DNA of 64,000 nt, from positions 2,046,001-2,110,000 of the forward strand of contig NZ_JACCBH010000001.1 in NCBI RefSeq assembly GCF_013409745.1, written 5' to 3'. The notes beneath the pieces are model-generated. The model saw only the letters and a list, made by a program, of their open reading frames with translations, had not been told where the DNA came from and ran no database searches. Position numbers and translations under genes: made by a program. Numbering within the stretch: position 1 is the stretch's first letter; the number at the start of each line of letters is the position of its first letter. Of this stretch, positions 9,334 to 17,217 are shown piece after piece. Source of the stretch: Microbacterium pseudoresistens. Lineage in GTDB: Bacteria; Actinomycetota; Actinomycetes; Actinomycetales; Microbacteriaceae.

Positions 9334-10458
9334 ATGCTGTACGCGCTCACCAACACTCCCCGCGACTACGCCTGGGGCTCCACGACGCTGCTCGCCGCCC
9401 TCGAGGGGCGGGACAGGTCGGCGGGTCCCGAAGCGGAGGTGTGGTTCGGCGACCACCCCGGAGATCCCGCCGATCTCGCCGACGGGCGCACGCTCGACGC
9501 CGTCACCGGCGGTACCCTGCCCTACCTGCTGAAGCTGCTCGCGGCCGAGACGCCGCTGTCGATCCAGGTGCACCCGACGCGTGCCGAGGCCGAGGCGGGC
9601 TGGGCGCAGGAGAGTGCCCTCGCCGTCGACGACCCGGCGCGCAACTACCGCGACGCGAACCACAAGCCCGAGCTCATCGTCGCGCTCAGCGACCGCTTCG
9701 AGGCGCTGTGCGGGCTGCGCCCGCTCCAGGGCACCCGCGCGCTGCTCGACCTCATCCGACCGACGCCGGGCGTCGTGCGGCTGCGCGAGGCGCTCGACGG
9801 CGGAGTCGACGACGCGGCCTCGCTGCGCGCCGCTCTGCGCTGGGCGCTCGCCGAGGCGTCGGCGGCCGAGATCGCCGACGTCATCGACGCGGTGGCCGCG
9901 GCGGCGGATGCGCACGACGACCTGGCCTTCGTCGCCGGCATCGCGGCGCACTACCCGGGCGACGCCGGAGTCGTCGTGGCGCTGCTCATGAACCACGTGG
10001 TGCTCTCGCGCGGCGAAGCCGTGTTCCTGCGCGCCGGGCTGCTGCACGCCTATGTGGCGGGGCTCGGCGTGGAGATCATGGCGGCCAGCGACAACGTGCT
10101 GCGCGGCGGGCTCACGCCCAAGCGCATCGATGTGCCCGAACTGCTCGCGATCGTCGACACCGTGCCTGGTGTCGTGCCGGTGCTCGGCGCGGAGGATGCG
10201 GAGGCGGCCGTGCGGGAGTACCCCGTGCCGGTGCCCGATTTCGCGCTGCGCCGAGTGCGCGTGGGCGCGGAGCCCCGAGCGCTCGAGGTGCGCGCGCCGT
10301 CGATGGTGCTCGCCACGGCGGGAACCGTGCGGGTGACGGGGAGCGGGTCGACGCTGGATGCACCCGTCGGCACGGTCGTGTTCGCGGATGCGGACGAGCC
10401 GACCCTGACCCTGACCGGCGACGGAGAGGCCTTCGTAGCCGAGCCGGGGCGGGGCTGA
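9334..10458 (+). CDS. manA: Mannose-6-phosphate isomerase, class I
   Basis: This 374-residue zinc enzyme interconverts fructose-6-phosphate and mannose-6-phosphate, opening the route to GDP-mannose and mannosylated lipids. The first zinc motif is QVHPTRAEAEAGW (about residues 76-88). ANHKPELIVAL (about 106-116) supplies the Glu ligand, LLHAYVAGLG holds the distal His, and RGGLTPKRID holds the active-site Arg. The length is normal. In many actinobacteria manA lies in one block with whiB2, DUF5719, a Zincin_1 protein, DUF3499 and a phosphomannomutase. Here the block is kept except that no phosphomannomutase gene is present. Confidence 0.94.
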   Translation: MLYALTNTPRDYAWGSTTLLAALEGRDRSAGPEAEVWFGDHPGDPADLADGRTLDAVTGGTLPYLLKLLAAETPLSIQVHPTRAEAEAGWAQESALAVDDPARNYRDANHKPELIVALSDRFEALCGLRPLQGTRALLDLIRPTPGVVRLREALDGGVDDAASLRAALRWALAEASAAEIADVIDAVAAAADAHDDLAFVAGIAAHYPGDAGVVVALLMNHVVLSRGEAVFLRAGLLHAYVAGLGVEIMAASDNVLRGGLTPKRIDVPELLAIVDTVPGVVPVLGAEDAEAAVREYPVPVPDFALRRVRVGAEPRALEVRAPSMVLATAGTVRVTGSGSTLDAPVGTVVFADADEPTLTLTGDGEAFVAEPGRG

Positions 10459-10462
10459 GACC

Positions 10463-10486
10463 CGCCCGCGGCGTGCCGCCCGGGCG
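10463..10486 (+). terminator. GC-rich hairpin after manA
   Basis: CGCCCG at 10463-10468 pairs with CGGGCG at 10481-10486, and CGG/CCG in the loop can pair further. It lies 5 nt after the manA stop. There is no T-tract, so termination is uncertain. Confidence 0.35.
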
Positions 10487-10490
10487 AGTC

Positions 10491-10519
10491 GACACGCCGC
10501 GACACGCCGCCGACACGCC
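10491..10519. repeat. Three tandem GACACGCCG copies
   Basis: GACACGCCGC occurs at 10491-10500 and 10501-10510, and a third copy shifted by one base starts at 10512. The array lies upstream of the whiB2 promoter. It could be a regulator-binding array or simple slippage. Confidence 0.5.
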
Positions 10520-10560
10520 GTGAAGCTTCAATGCATGCTTGAGGGTTTATCCTCCCGCAC

Positions 10561-10589
10561 TTGACCCCGTCGAATCACACCGGTGTAAT
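10561..10589 (+). promoter_or_regulatory. Canonical housekeeping promoter of the WhiB2-type gene
   Basis: TTGACC (10561-10566) and TGTAAT (10584-10589) are separated by exactly 17 nt, the clearest -35/-10 pair in the window. The -10 also lies 5 nt before an in-frame ATG at 10595, upstream of the ribosome-binding-site-led ATG at 10643. Confidence 0.65.
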
Positions 10590-10642
10590 TAGTCATGCAC
10601 GCGGCCCGCGATGCAACCGGGGGGCCAGAAGGGGAGGGCGAG

Positions 10643-10960
10643 ATGGCGGGATATCGTTCCGAAGTTCCGGAGGACTGGTTCGTCGATCCGGTCAACCTGG
10701 GAGTGCCCGGCGTCCGCCGGCCCGCCGTCGACGATGACGACGCCCTGGCCTGGCAGACCGACGCCCTGTGCTCGCAGACCGATCCGGAGGCGTTCTTCCC
10801 GGAGAAGGGCGGATCGACCCGCGACGCGAAGCGGATCTGCGGATCCTGCGACGTGCGCGGCGAATGCCTGGAGTACGCGCTCAACAACGACGAGCGCTTC
10901 GGCATCTGGGGCGGGCTGTCCGAGCGCGAGCGGCGCAAGCTCAAGCGCCGCGCCGGCTGA
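10643..10960 (+). CDS. whiB2: WhiB-family iron-sulfur regulator, WhiB2/WhmD type
   Basis: This 105-residue WhiB protein has the four cluster-binding cysteines C43, C66, C69 and C75 (CxxC then C after five residues). The GIWGG turn and a basic C-terminal ERRKLKRRAG follow. WhiB proteins bind a 4Fe-4S cluster and act with the principal sigma factor. The N-terminal extension and the genomic position match WhiB2/WhmD, a septation regulator in mycobacteria. ATG 10643 follows GGGGAGGGCG, a strong ribosome-binding site. A leaderless in-frame ATG at 10595 would add 16 residues. The next gene in the block is a glycosyltransferase-membrane fusion. Confidence 0.94.
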   Translation: MAGYRSEVPEDWFVDPVNLGVPGVRRPAVDDDDALAWQTDALCSQTDPEAFFPEKGGSTRDAKRICGSCDVRGECLEYALNNDERFGIWGGLSERERRKLKRRAG

Positions 10961-11029
10961 GCCGCGAAGGCGGGCGCTGAGAAAGCTCGACGCGCCCGCG
11001 CGCAGACGGGCATGGCGCGCTACCACACT

Positions 11030-11035
11030 TAGGCT
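11030..11035 (+). promoter_or_regulatory. -10 TAGGCT of the glycosyltransferase-DUF5719 operon
   Basis: TAGGCT lies 9 nt before the ATG at 11045, giving a leader of at most a few nucleotides. Confidence 0.5.
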
Positions 11036-11044
11036 GACCTCGTC

Positions 11045-14000
11045 ATGCCTGCCCCTGTACACGCCATCCTCGTCGCCCGCGCCGATGCGACCTCCCTCGC
11101 CCGTGTGCTGCGCACCCTCGATGCGCTCGCTGCGCAGACCCTCGCGCCCGCGTCGTTGACCGTCGTCGTGCGGGGGGCGTCGGATGCGCTGCGCGCCAGC
11201 ACCGCCGTCTCCCAGGCGGCCGACGCCGTGATCGAGACGGGCGCGAAGAGCTCCTTCGCCGCCGCGGTCGCGCTCGCCATGCCGCGGATCGCCTCCGACT
11301 GCGCCGTGTGGCTGCTCACCGATGAGTGCGTGCCGGAGTCGGCCGCGCTGGCACAGCTCGTGGGCGCCCTGGAGCGTTCCCGGTCGGCGGCGATCGCTGC
11401 CCCCAAGCTCGTCGAGCAAGGCGATTCGGGGCGCATCGCCTCGTTCGGCCAGAGCATGACCCGGCTGGGTCGCGCGGTCGACCCGGCGACGGGGGAGTAC
11501 GACCAGGGCCAGCACGACGGACTGGACGATGCGCTGGGCGCCGACGTGCGCGGCCTGCTGATCCGCGCCGAGCACACCGAATCGCTGCGCCCCGACCCGG
11601 GCCTCGGCGGTGCTGACGAGGGCCTCGACCTCGGCGTGCGCGCCCGGTTGGCCGGCGCGCGTCTGGCACCTGTCGCCGCGGCACGGATCGCCGTCCCCGT
11701 CGCGCACGGTCGGCCCTCCTCTGCCGGCTCCGCCTATCGCTCCCGCCGCGCGCAGCTGCACCGGCGCCTGTCGTACGCGCCCGGAGCCGCCGTCCCGCTG
11801 CACTGGCTCTCGCTGCTTCCGCTGGCGCTGTGGCGCTCGATCACCCACCTCGTCGGCAAGCGTCCGGCCTCCGTCGCCCCGGAATGGGGAGCCGCGGCCG
11901 TCAGCATGGTCGACGGCGCCGCCGTCGGCCGCTCGCGACGCGCCATCCGCGAGAACCGCGCGGCATCGTGGGCGAGCATCGCCCCGCTGCGGGTGACGCG
12001 CGCGCAGTTGCGCCAACGGCTCGATGACGGGCACGGATCCGAGGGTGGTCACGCCTCCGAGCTCGGATTCTTCTCCGGCGGCGGCGCATGGGCGGTGCTG
12101 GCCGGACTCGTCGTGAGCGTGGCCGCCTTCATCTCACTGCTGGCCTGGCCCGCGCTCGGCGGTGGGGCACTGCTGCCGATGCGCCAGACCGTCGCGGCGC
12201 TGTGGAAAGACGCCGCCTACGGGCAGCGCGGGCTCGGCATCGACGTGTTCGGCCCCGCCGATCCGTTCGCCGGCGTCGTCGCCGTGCTCGGATCCCTCTG
12301 GCCAGCCGCCCCCTCGTATGCGCTCGTGCTGCTGTGGGTCGGGGCCCTGCCCCTGGCTGTGCTCGGCGGCTGGTTCGCGGCCACCCGGATCACCGAGCGC
12401 CCCGGCCTGCGCCTGTTCGCCGCGGCGGTCTGGGCGCTGTCTCCGCCGTTCGTCATCGCCCTCGCCGAGGGCCGCCCCGCCGCCGTGCTCGTGCACCTGC
12501 TGCTGCCGTGGCTGTTCCACACCGGCATCGTCGCGCACCGCTCCTGGGGCGCGGCAGGCGCCGCCTCGATCGTGACCGTCGCGGTGCTCGCCTGCTCGCC
12601 CTCGCTCGCCCCCGCGCTCGTGCTGCTCTGGCTGCTCTCGCTCGTGCTCCTGCTGGCGCGCGGCAGCGTGCGCGGCGCGGTGCGGACGCTCTGGACGCTG
12701 ATCCCCGCCGCTGTCGTGTTCGCCCCGCTCGTGGTGTGGCAGTTCGCGCACGGCGCGCCGTGGGCCGTGCTGGCCGACCCGGGCGCCATCGTCGCCCTCC
12801 CGCAGGCCGGGGCCGATGCCGCGGGCCGGCTCGCCCTCGCCGCTGGCCTGCCCACGACCGACGCCGCGGGATGGAGCGCCATGCTCGGCACCCCCGCGCC
12901 GTGGGCGCTGTGGCTGGCGGCGCCCCTGGCCGTGCTCGCGCTGCTGGCTCCGATCGCCCCGCGCTGGTCGGTCGGCGTGCTCTCGATCGTCGCCTCCGCG
13001 ACGGGCCTTGCGACCGCCTTCGCCGTGGTCGGAATCGCCGTGTCCTTCGATCAGGCCACGCCGGTCGCCATCTGGCCCGGCGCCGCCCTGAGCCTGGCGT
13101 GGGCGGGGGCGCTGAGCGCCGCCGTCGTCACCCTCGACAGCATCATAACGGTGCCGCTGATCCGTTCCCTGGCCGCCGTCGTGGCGGCCGCGGCGATCGC
13201 TGTGTGCGCGGTGCCCTCGCTCACGGCCGTGGCTCGTGACGCCTCGACGCTGACCAAGGGCCCCGAGAGCACGCTCCCCGCGTATGTCAACGCCCAGGCC
13301 CGCGACGATCGCGATCTGGGCACCCTCCTGCTCACGGCCGAATCCGAGGGGGGTCTCGCCGTGCAGACGGTATGGGGCGCCAGCGAGACGCTGGGCGCCC
13401 AGGCGAGCATCCTCAGCACGGCCACCGCACCGCGGGGCGAAGACCTGTCGGCGCTCGCCGTCGATCTCGTCTCGTCGCGCGAGTTCGACGCCCCCGCCGA
13501 CCTGTCGGCCCTGGGCGTGCGCTACGTGCTGCTGACCACAGCGGGCGAAGAGAGCGACGCCGCGCGCGATCGCCGCCTCGGCGCCGTGACGGCGCTGGAT
13601 CAGCGCGCCGGGTTCGTCCGCGTCGGCGAGACCGCCAAGGGCGTGCTGTGGCGCATGGAGGCCGAGCCGGAGGCGCGCGCCGCGGCCACGCCCGCGCAGA
13701 CCGCAACCGCGCAACTCGTGATCGCGCTGCAGCTGCTCGTGCTCCTCGCCGCGCTGCTGCTGTCGATCCCCACCCGAGCGTCCCGCCGGGCAGCCCGCGC
13801 TCTGCCGAGGACCGTGGGTCTTCTGCCCGAACGCGAACCCCGCCCCGTCCGCGACAAGCCGGAGAAGCGCGACAAGCCGGAGAAGCGCGAGAAGCGGCAG
13901 AAGCCTGCCAAGGGCGAGCCTGCGACGAAGGCGACGCAGGCGGCGGAGGCCGAGAACGTCGAGCCGGATGAGGAGACGCCGACGGAGACCGTGTCGAGTG

Positions 14001-14206
14001 AGCCTGCGTCGCGTGAGACCGAGTCGACGGTGCCGGAGGCCGAGGACGCGACTCCCGCATCCGAGGAGCCGACCCCCGGGCCCGAGGCGGAGTCCGCCGA
14101 GTCCGAGGTGGCGCCCGCCGAAGCCGAGGAGGCGCACCCCGCACCCCGCACGGATCCGTCGAACAGCGAGACGGATCCGTCGAACAGCGAGGGAGAGCAG
14201 CGATGA
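11045..14206 (+). CDS. GT2-like glycosyltransferase fused to a large polytopic membrane region
   Basis: This 1053-residue protein begins with a GT2-like domain (about residues 1-230). It has an N-terminal HAILVARADATSLARVL strand-helix and VWLLTDECVPES where a DxD would be expected. A membrane region follows from about residue 345 to 720 with many spans. An extracytoplasmic domain of about 170 residues, a last span near 900-915 and a Lys/Glu/Pro-rich cytoplasmic tail complete it. The metal-binding DxD is degenerate (TDE), so catalysis is uncertain. The tail contains repeated DKPEKR units and ends in a duplicated TDPSNSE. Homologues follow whiB2 in other actinobacteria. It overlaps the DUF5719 gene by 4 nt. 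The substrate is unknown. Confidence 0.88.
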   Translation: MPAPVHAILVARADATSLARVLRTLDALAAQTLAPASLTVVVRGASDALRASTAVSQAADAVIETGAKSSFAAAVALAMPRIASDCAVWLLTDECVPESAALAQLVGALERSRSAAIAAPKLVEQGDSGRIASFGQSMTRLGRAVDPATGEYDQGQHDGLDDALGADVRGLLIRAEHTESLRPDPGLGGADEGLDLGVRARLAGARLAPVAAARIAVPVAHGRPSSAGSAYRSRRAQLHRRLSYAPGAAVPLHWLSLLPLALWRSITHLVGKRPASVAPEWGAAAVSMVDGAAVGRSRRAIRENRAASWASIAPLRVTRAQLRQRLDDGHGSEGGHASELGFFSGGGAWAVLAGLVVSVAAFISLLAWPALGGGALLPMRQTVAALWKDAAYGQRGLGIDVFGPADPFAGVVAVLGSLWPAAPSYALVLLWVGALPLAVLGGWFAATRITERPGLRLFAAAVWALSPPFVIALAEGRPAAVLVHLLLPWLFHTGIVAHRSWGAAGAASIVTVAVLACSPSLAPALVLLWLLSLVLLLARGSVRGAVRTLWTLIPAAVVFAPLVVWQFAHGAPWAVLADPGAIVALPQAGADAAGRLALAAGLPTTDAAGWSAMLGTPAPWALWLAAPLAVLALLAPIAPRWSVGVLSIVASATGLATAFAVVGIAVSFDQATPVAIWPGAALSLAWAGALSAAVVTLDSIITVPLIRSLAAVVAAAAIAVCAVPSLTAVARDASTLTKGPESTLPAYVNAQARDDRDLGTLLLTAESEGGLAVQTVWGASETLGAQASILSTATAPRGEDLSALAVDLVSSREFDAPADLSALGVRYVLLTTAGEESDAARDRRLGAVTALDQRAGFVRVGETAKGVLWRMEAEPEARAAATPAQTATAQLVIALQLLVLLAALLLSIPTRASRRAARALPRTVGLLPEREPRPVRDKPEKRDKPEKREKRQKPAKGEPATKATQAAEAENVEPDEETPTETVSSEPASRETESTVPEAEDATPASEEPTPGPEAESAESEVAPAEAEEAHPAPRTDPSNSETDPSNSEGEQR
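14150..14191 (+). repeat. Exact 21-bp tandem duplication in coding sequence
   Basis: Two identical 21-bp units (14150-14170 and 14171-14191) encode TDPSNSE twice at the C-terminus of the large glycosyltransferase fusion. The perfect identity at nucleotide level points to recent slippage. Confidence 0.85.
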
Positions 14207-15588
14207 GCGGATCGAAGGCCGTTCGCGTCGCCGGCACCGGTGCGCGCCTCATCGGAGGACTGGCGCTCTCGGCGGCATGCGTCGCCGGGGTCGTGGTCGC
14301 CGTGCCGATGACGCTGCCCGGTGTGCAGAGCACGCCGGCGCAGACCTCGGTCACGCCCTACCCCGGCGACACCCTGCTCACGTGCGCAGGACCGTTCCGC
14401 GCCGTGGGGCGCGATGCGACCAACGCGACGCAGCAGTCCACCGCGGGCGTTCCCGTCATCGTCTCCGGCGCCGACGGCACAGCTCTCCAGGAAGAGACGA
14501 TCGCGACCCCCGATCTCGCCGACAACCCCGAGACCACCTGGTTCCTGGGCGTCCCGGAGAATCGCGAACCCGCCCAGATCGCGGCCGCGGAGTCGGTCGA
14601 CATCCGCTCCGACGACCTGGCGGGCTTCGCCGCCGCATCCTGCCGCGAGCCCAGCATGGAGTCGTGGATCGTCGGCGGTGCCGCGACGACCGGCGCCAGC
14701 GACATCCTGCTCGTCGCCAATCCGAGCGAGGTGACCGCCACGGTCACCTTCACGGTCTACGGCGCGCAGGGCACGTCGAAGAGCCAGACGGTCATCCCGG
14801 CCCGCACGCAGCGCTCGATCCCGCTCGCGGAGGGCGCGGCGGGCGAGTCGAGCCCCGTCGTGCAGGTGACGGTCAGCGGCGCTCCCGTGCGCGCCGCGCT
14901 GCAGTCCAGCCTGATCCGCACGCTCGATCCTGCGGGCATCGACCTGCAGGACGGGGTTGTGCGCCCGGACACGAGTCTCCAGCTGCTCGGTGTGCGCGCC
15001 GTGCTCGCCTCCACCGCCGATGCGGCATCGACGAAGCTGCGTCTGCTCGCTCCCACGGCCGATGCCGATGTGACGATCCGTGCGCGCGCGGCCGCCGACG
15101 GTGCGGCCGCGGGCGATCCGATCGACGTGTCGATCGAGGCGGGCCTGCCCTCGGAGGTCGATCTGTCGATGCTGCAGCCCGGCCTCTACTCGATCGAGAT
15201 CGAGGCCAGCGCCCCCGTGGTGGCGGCCGCGTGGCAGACGACGGCGATCGGCAAGGGCGCCGACTTCGCATGGATGACGTCGGCCCCGGAACTGCGCGGC
15301 ACGACGACGTTCGCCGTCGCCGACGGCCCGCAGCCGCAGGTGCAGCTGACCAACGCCGGCGATGCGGCGATCGAGGCGGTGCTGACGCCCCTCGGCGCGG
15401 GCGAGCAGCGCATCGAGGTCCCCGCGCACGGGTCGGCGATGATCGACGTGGCCGCGGGCACGGTGTACACACTCGAGTCGGAGGGAGCGCTGCGTGCTGC
15501 GGTGTCGTACCTCGGCACCGGACAGATCGCCGGCTACCCGGTGCACCCCACGTCGAAGGCGTCGCAGCCCATCGTCGTCACGCAGTGA
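14203..15588 (+). CDS. DUF5719 family exported/membrane-anchored protein
   Basis: This 461-residue protein has one N-terminal hydrophobic segment (about residues 16-38) that is a signal anchor or signal peptide. A long Ala/Thr/Val-rich beta-type extracytoplasmic region follows. The repeated pattern of short strands and the conserved position after the whiB2-linked glycosyltransferase fit DUF5719. Its role is unknown; proximity to wall glycosylation genes suggests an envelope function. The ATG overlaps the stop of the upstream gene as ATGA, so the two are co-translated. Confidence 0.85.
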   Translation: MSGSKAVRVAGTGARLIGGLALSAACVAGVVVAVPMTLPGVQSTPAQTSVTPYPGDTLLTCAGPFRAVGRDATNATQQSTAGVPVIVSGADGTALQEETIATPDLADNPETTWFLGVPENREPAQIAAAESVDIRSDDLAGFAAASCREPSMESWIVGGAATTGASDILLVANPSEVTATVTFTVYGAQGTSKSQTVIPARTQRSIPLAEGAAGESSPVVQVTVSGAPVRAALQSSLIRTLDPAGIDLQDGVVRPDTSLQLLGVRAVLASTADAASTKLRLLAPTADADVTIRARAAADGAAAGDPIDVSIEAGLPSEVDLSMLQPGLYSIEIEASAPVVAAAWQTTAIGKGADFAWMTSAPELRGTTTFAVADGPQPQVQLTNAGDAAIEAVLTPLGAGEQRIEVPAHGSAMIDVAAGTVYTLESEGALRAAVSYLGTGQIAGYPVHPTSKASQPIVVTQ

Positions 15589-15656
15589 CCCGTACCGGGC
15601 CCGACGCGCGCACCGGCGGGCACGGTCAGCGGTGATCGCGCCCGTGGTGACCGTGG

Positions 15657-16097
15657 TCAGTGGTGATCGTGTGGAGGATCCAGCTCCCACGGATCGCGCC
15701 CCGCGTACTCGGCGGCGGCGCGGAACACCGCCCCCTCGATCGCGACGCGCCGGTGCAGGGCGTCGTCGTGGCCGGGCACGAGCAGGCGCTCGATGGGGAT
15801 CCGGAACAGCGTGATGCGCGTTCCCGGTACATCCACGTGCCAGCGGGGGATGCCGTCGGGATCGTGGGAGCCCGGCATCGCCGCGATGTCGAAGCGCACA
15901 TCGCGCAGCTCGGGCCACGTCGATCGCAAGAACTCGACCGCCGTGCCGACGGCGAGGTCGAACTGATCCAGGCGTCCCTCCAGCGGGGGAAGCGGCGGGC
16001 GCACGACCGGGCTGCGCCCGAGGCGGCCGTGCCGGCCGTGGCGAGCACCGCGGCGAGGCGCGGGCACCGGGCGGCGCAGAGGACGGCGGCGGGGCAT
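15657..16097 (-). CDS. Metallopeptidase-family (Zincin_1, Rv3259-like) protein without HExxH
   Basis: This 146-residue protein has a basic, Arg/Pro-rich N-terminal 35 residues followed by an alpha/beta core. The segment TRITLFRIPIERLLVPG followed by a helix is the pattern of the Rv3259-type proteins kept beside whiB2 and DUF3499. The HExxH zinc motif of true zincins is not present; the helix reads VAIEGAVFRAAAEYAG. It is therefore unlikely to be an active protease of the standard type. It ends in HDHH. TAGACT lies 6 nt before the ATG, indicating a leaderless transcript. It converges on the DUF5719 gene and diverges from DUF3499. Confidence 0.84.
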   Translation of the reverse strand: MPRRRPLRRPVPAPRRGARHGRHGRLGRSPVVRPPLPPLEGRLDQFDLAVGTAVEFLRSTWPELRDVRFDIAAMPGSHDPDGIPRWHVDVPGTRITLFRIPIERLLVPGHDDALHRRVAIEGAVFRAAAEYAGRDPWELDPPHDHH

Positions 16098-16103
16098 GCG
16101 GCC

Positions 16104-16109
16104 AGTCTA
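16104..16109 (-). promoter_or_regulatory. Leaderless -10 TAGACT
   Basis: TAGACT on the minus strand lies 6 nt before the ATG at 16097. It is divergent to the DUF3499 promoter about 45 nt away. Confidence 0.55.
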
Positions 16110-16153
16110 GGCGCCTTCCGCGCGGCATCCCGGGCGGCTGCCGCGCACGGCTC

Positions 16154-16159
16154 TACGCT
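16154..16159 (+). promoter_or_regulatory. Leaderless -10 TACGCT of DUF3499
   Basis: TACGCT lies 7 nt before the ATG at 16167. Confidence 0.55.
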
Positions 16160-16166
16160 GGCGGAG

Positions 16167-16373
16167 ATGAACGGACGACTCTGCTCGAAGGTCGGCTGCT
16201 CGCGAGAAGCGGTCGCCACCCTCACCTTCGACTACGGCGACCAGATGGCCGCGCTCGGCCCCCTCGGCGCCGAGCACGATCCCCACGCGCACGACCTGTG
16301 CGCGCTGCACACCGATCGGCTCTCGGTGCCCGCAGGATGGATCGTCGTGCGCCACGAGACCCTCCGCGCCTGA
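16167..16373 (+). CDS. DUF3499 family small zinc-ribbon-like protein
   Basis: This 68-residue protein has Cys6, Cys11, Cys45 and nearby His residues (H38, H40, H42, H48) that could bind a metal. The start MNGRLCSKVGC and the end of the form LSVPAGW are typical of DUF3499. It lies between the Zincin_1 protein and, in many relatives, a phosphomannomutase gene that is absent here. The function is unknown. The leaderless -10 at 16154-16159 sets the ATG; the frame is open upstream but has no other promoter-linked start. Confidence 0.88.
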   Translation: MNGRLCSKVGCSREAVATLTFDYGDQMAALGPLGAEHDPHAHDLCALHTDRLSVPAGWIVVRHETLRA

Positions 16374-16391
16374 TCCGGCGCCGATCGGCGC

Positions 16392-17201
16392 TCAGAGGCC
16401 GATTCGGGTGCCGGTGAGGCGCTCGGCACGGTCGTCGGAGAGCAGCAGCGCGCGCGTCTCGCGTTCGCGGCGCAGCGCCATGGCGGCGTGCAGCACGGCT
16501 TCGTCGGGTGCGGCGGGCAGCGGCGAGATGAACGCCGAGGCCTCCGCGACGAGATCGTGGGCGATCCGTGCCCGCGCCGCCGGCAGCATCCGATCCGCGG
16601 TCTGCAAGAATTGCGAGATGCGGCGGGCCAGGCGATCGGGCATGCGGGCGACGTCGGCGATGGCGGCCCAGCCGGTGAGCATCGGCGGCAGCACGGGAGC
16701 ATGCGGCACCAGGCGCGGCGTACGCACCTTCTGCGCGTAGGTGCCGGCGATCATGTCGCCGAGCCGCTGAGAGCGGGCCGAGAAGGCGCCGGCGAGGATC
16801 GCGCCGCCGCCGAGCGTGCTGTAGATCTCGAGCATGCCCACGACCGCGCGGATGAACGCGTGCCGGAATCCTGCCGCACCGCCGTCGAGTCGCACGATCC
16901 GGCCGCCCACGGCCAGGCGGCCGAGGCTGCGCCCGTGGCTGAGCACTTCGACGGCGCACGGCAGCACGACGAACGAGATCACGATCGAGACGACGAGCAG
17001 GATGCGGTCGATCGCATCGTCGTAGCCGACGGCGGAGACCAGCCACAGCCGCAGCATCAGGAACGCGATGAAGACGAGCACGCAGGCGACCACGTCGATG
17101 GCCGCCCCGAGCACCCGCAGGAAGAAGCCCACCGGCTGCACGTCGATCGCGACGGCCTCGCCCGAGAGCACCTCGTCGTCGGCGGTCGCGGGGTCGGACA
17201 T
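16392..17201 (-). CDS. RDD family membrane protein
   Basis: This 269-residue protein has an RDD domain. The first span is preceded by GFFLRVLGAAIDVVACV (the Arg and Asp typical of RDD), a second Arg/Asp pair occurs in GRSLGRLAVGGRIVRLDG, and there are about four spans in residues 25-160. A soluble C-terminal helical region of about 100 residues follows. RDD proteins are conserved next to SpoIIM-like and DUF58/MoxR genes in actinobacteria (Rv3695-Rv3690 region), but the function is not settled. The gene is divergent from the SpoIIM-like gene with only 16 nt between the two starts, and the two promoters share a -10 palindrome. Confidence 0.88.
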   Translation of the reverse strand: MSDPATADDEVLSGEAVAIDVQPVGFFLRVLGAAIDVVACVLVFIAFLMLRLWLVSAVGYDDAIDRILLVVSIVISFVVLPCAVEVLSHGRSLGRLAVGGRIVRLDGGAAGFRHAFIRAVVGMLEIYSTLGGGAILAGAFSARSQRLGDMIAGTYAQKVRTPRLVPHAPVLPPMLTGWAAIADVARMPDRLARRISQFLQTADRMLPAARARIAHDLVAEASAFISPLPAAPDEAVLHAAMALRRERETRALLLSDDRAERLTGTRIGL

Positions 17202-17204
17202 GAG

Positions 17205-17211
17205 TACAGTA
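17205..17211. promoter_or_regulatory. Shared bidirectional -10 (TACAGT / TACTGT)
   Basis: TACAGT at 17205-17210 lies 7 nt before GTG 17218 on the plus strand. Its complement region gives TACTGT at 17211-17206 on the minus strand, 4 nt before ATG 17201. One A/T-rich core could thus serve two divergent, nearly leaderless transcripts. Confidence 0.5.
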
Positions 17212-17217
17212 AATCAG

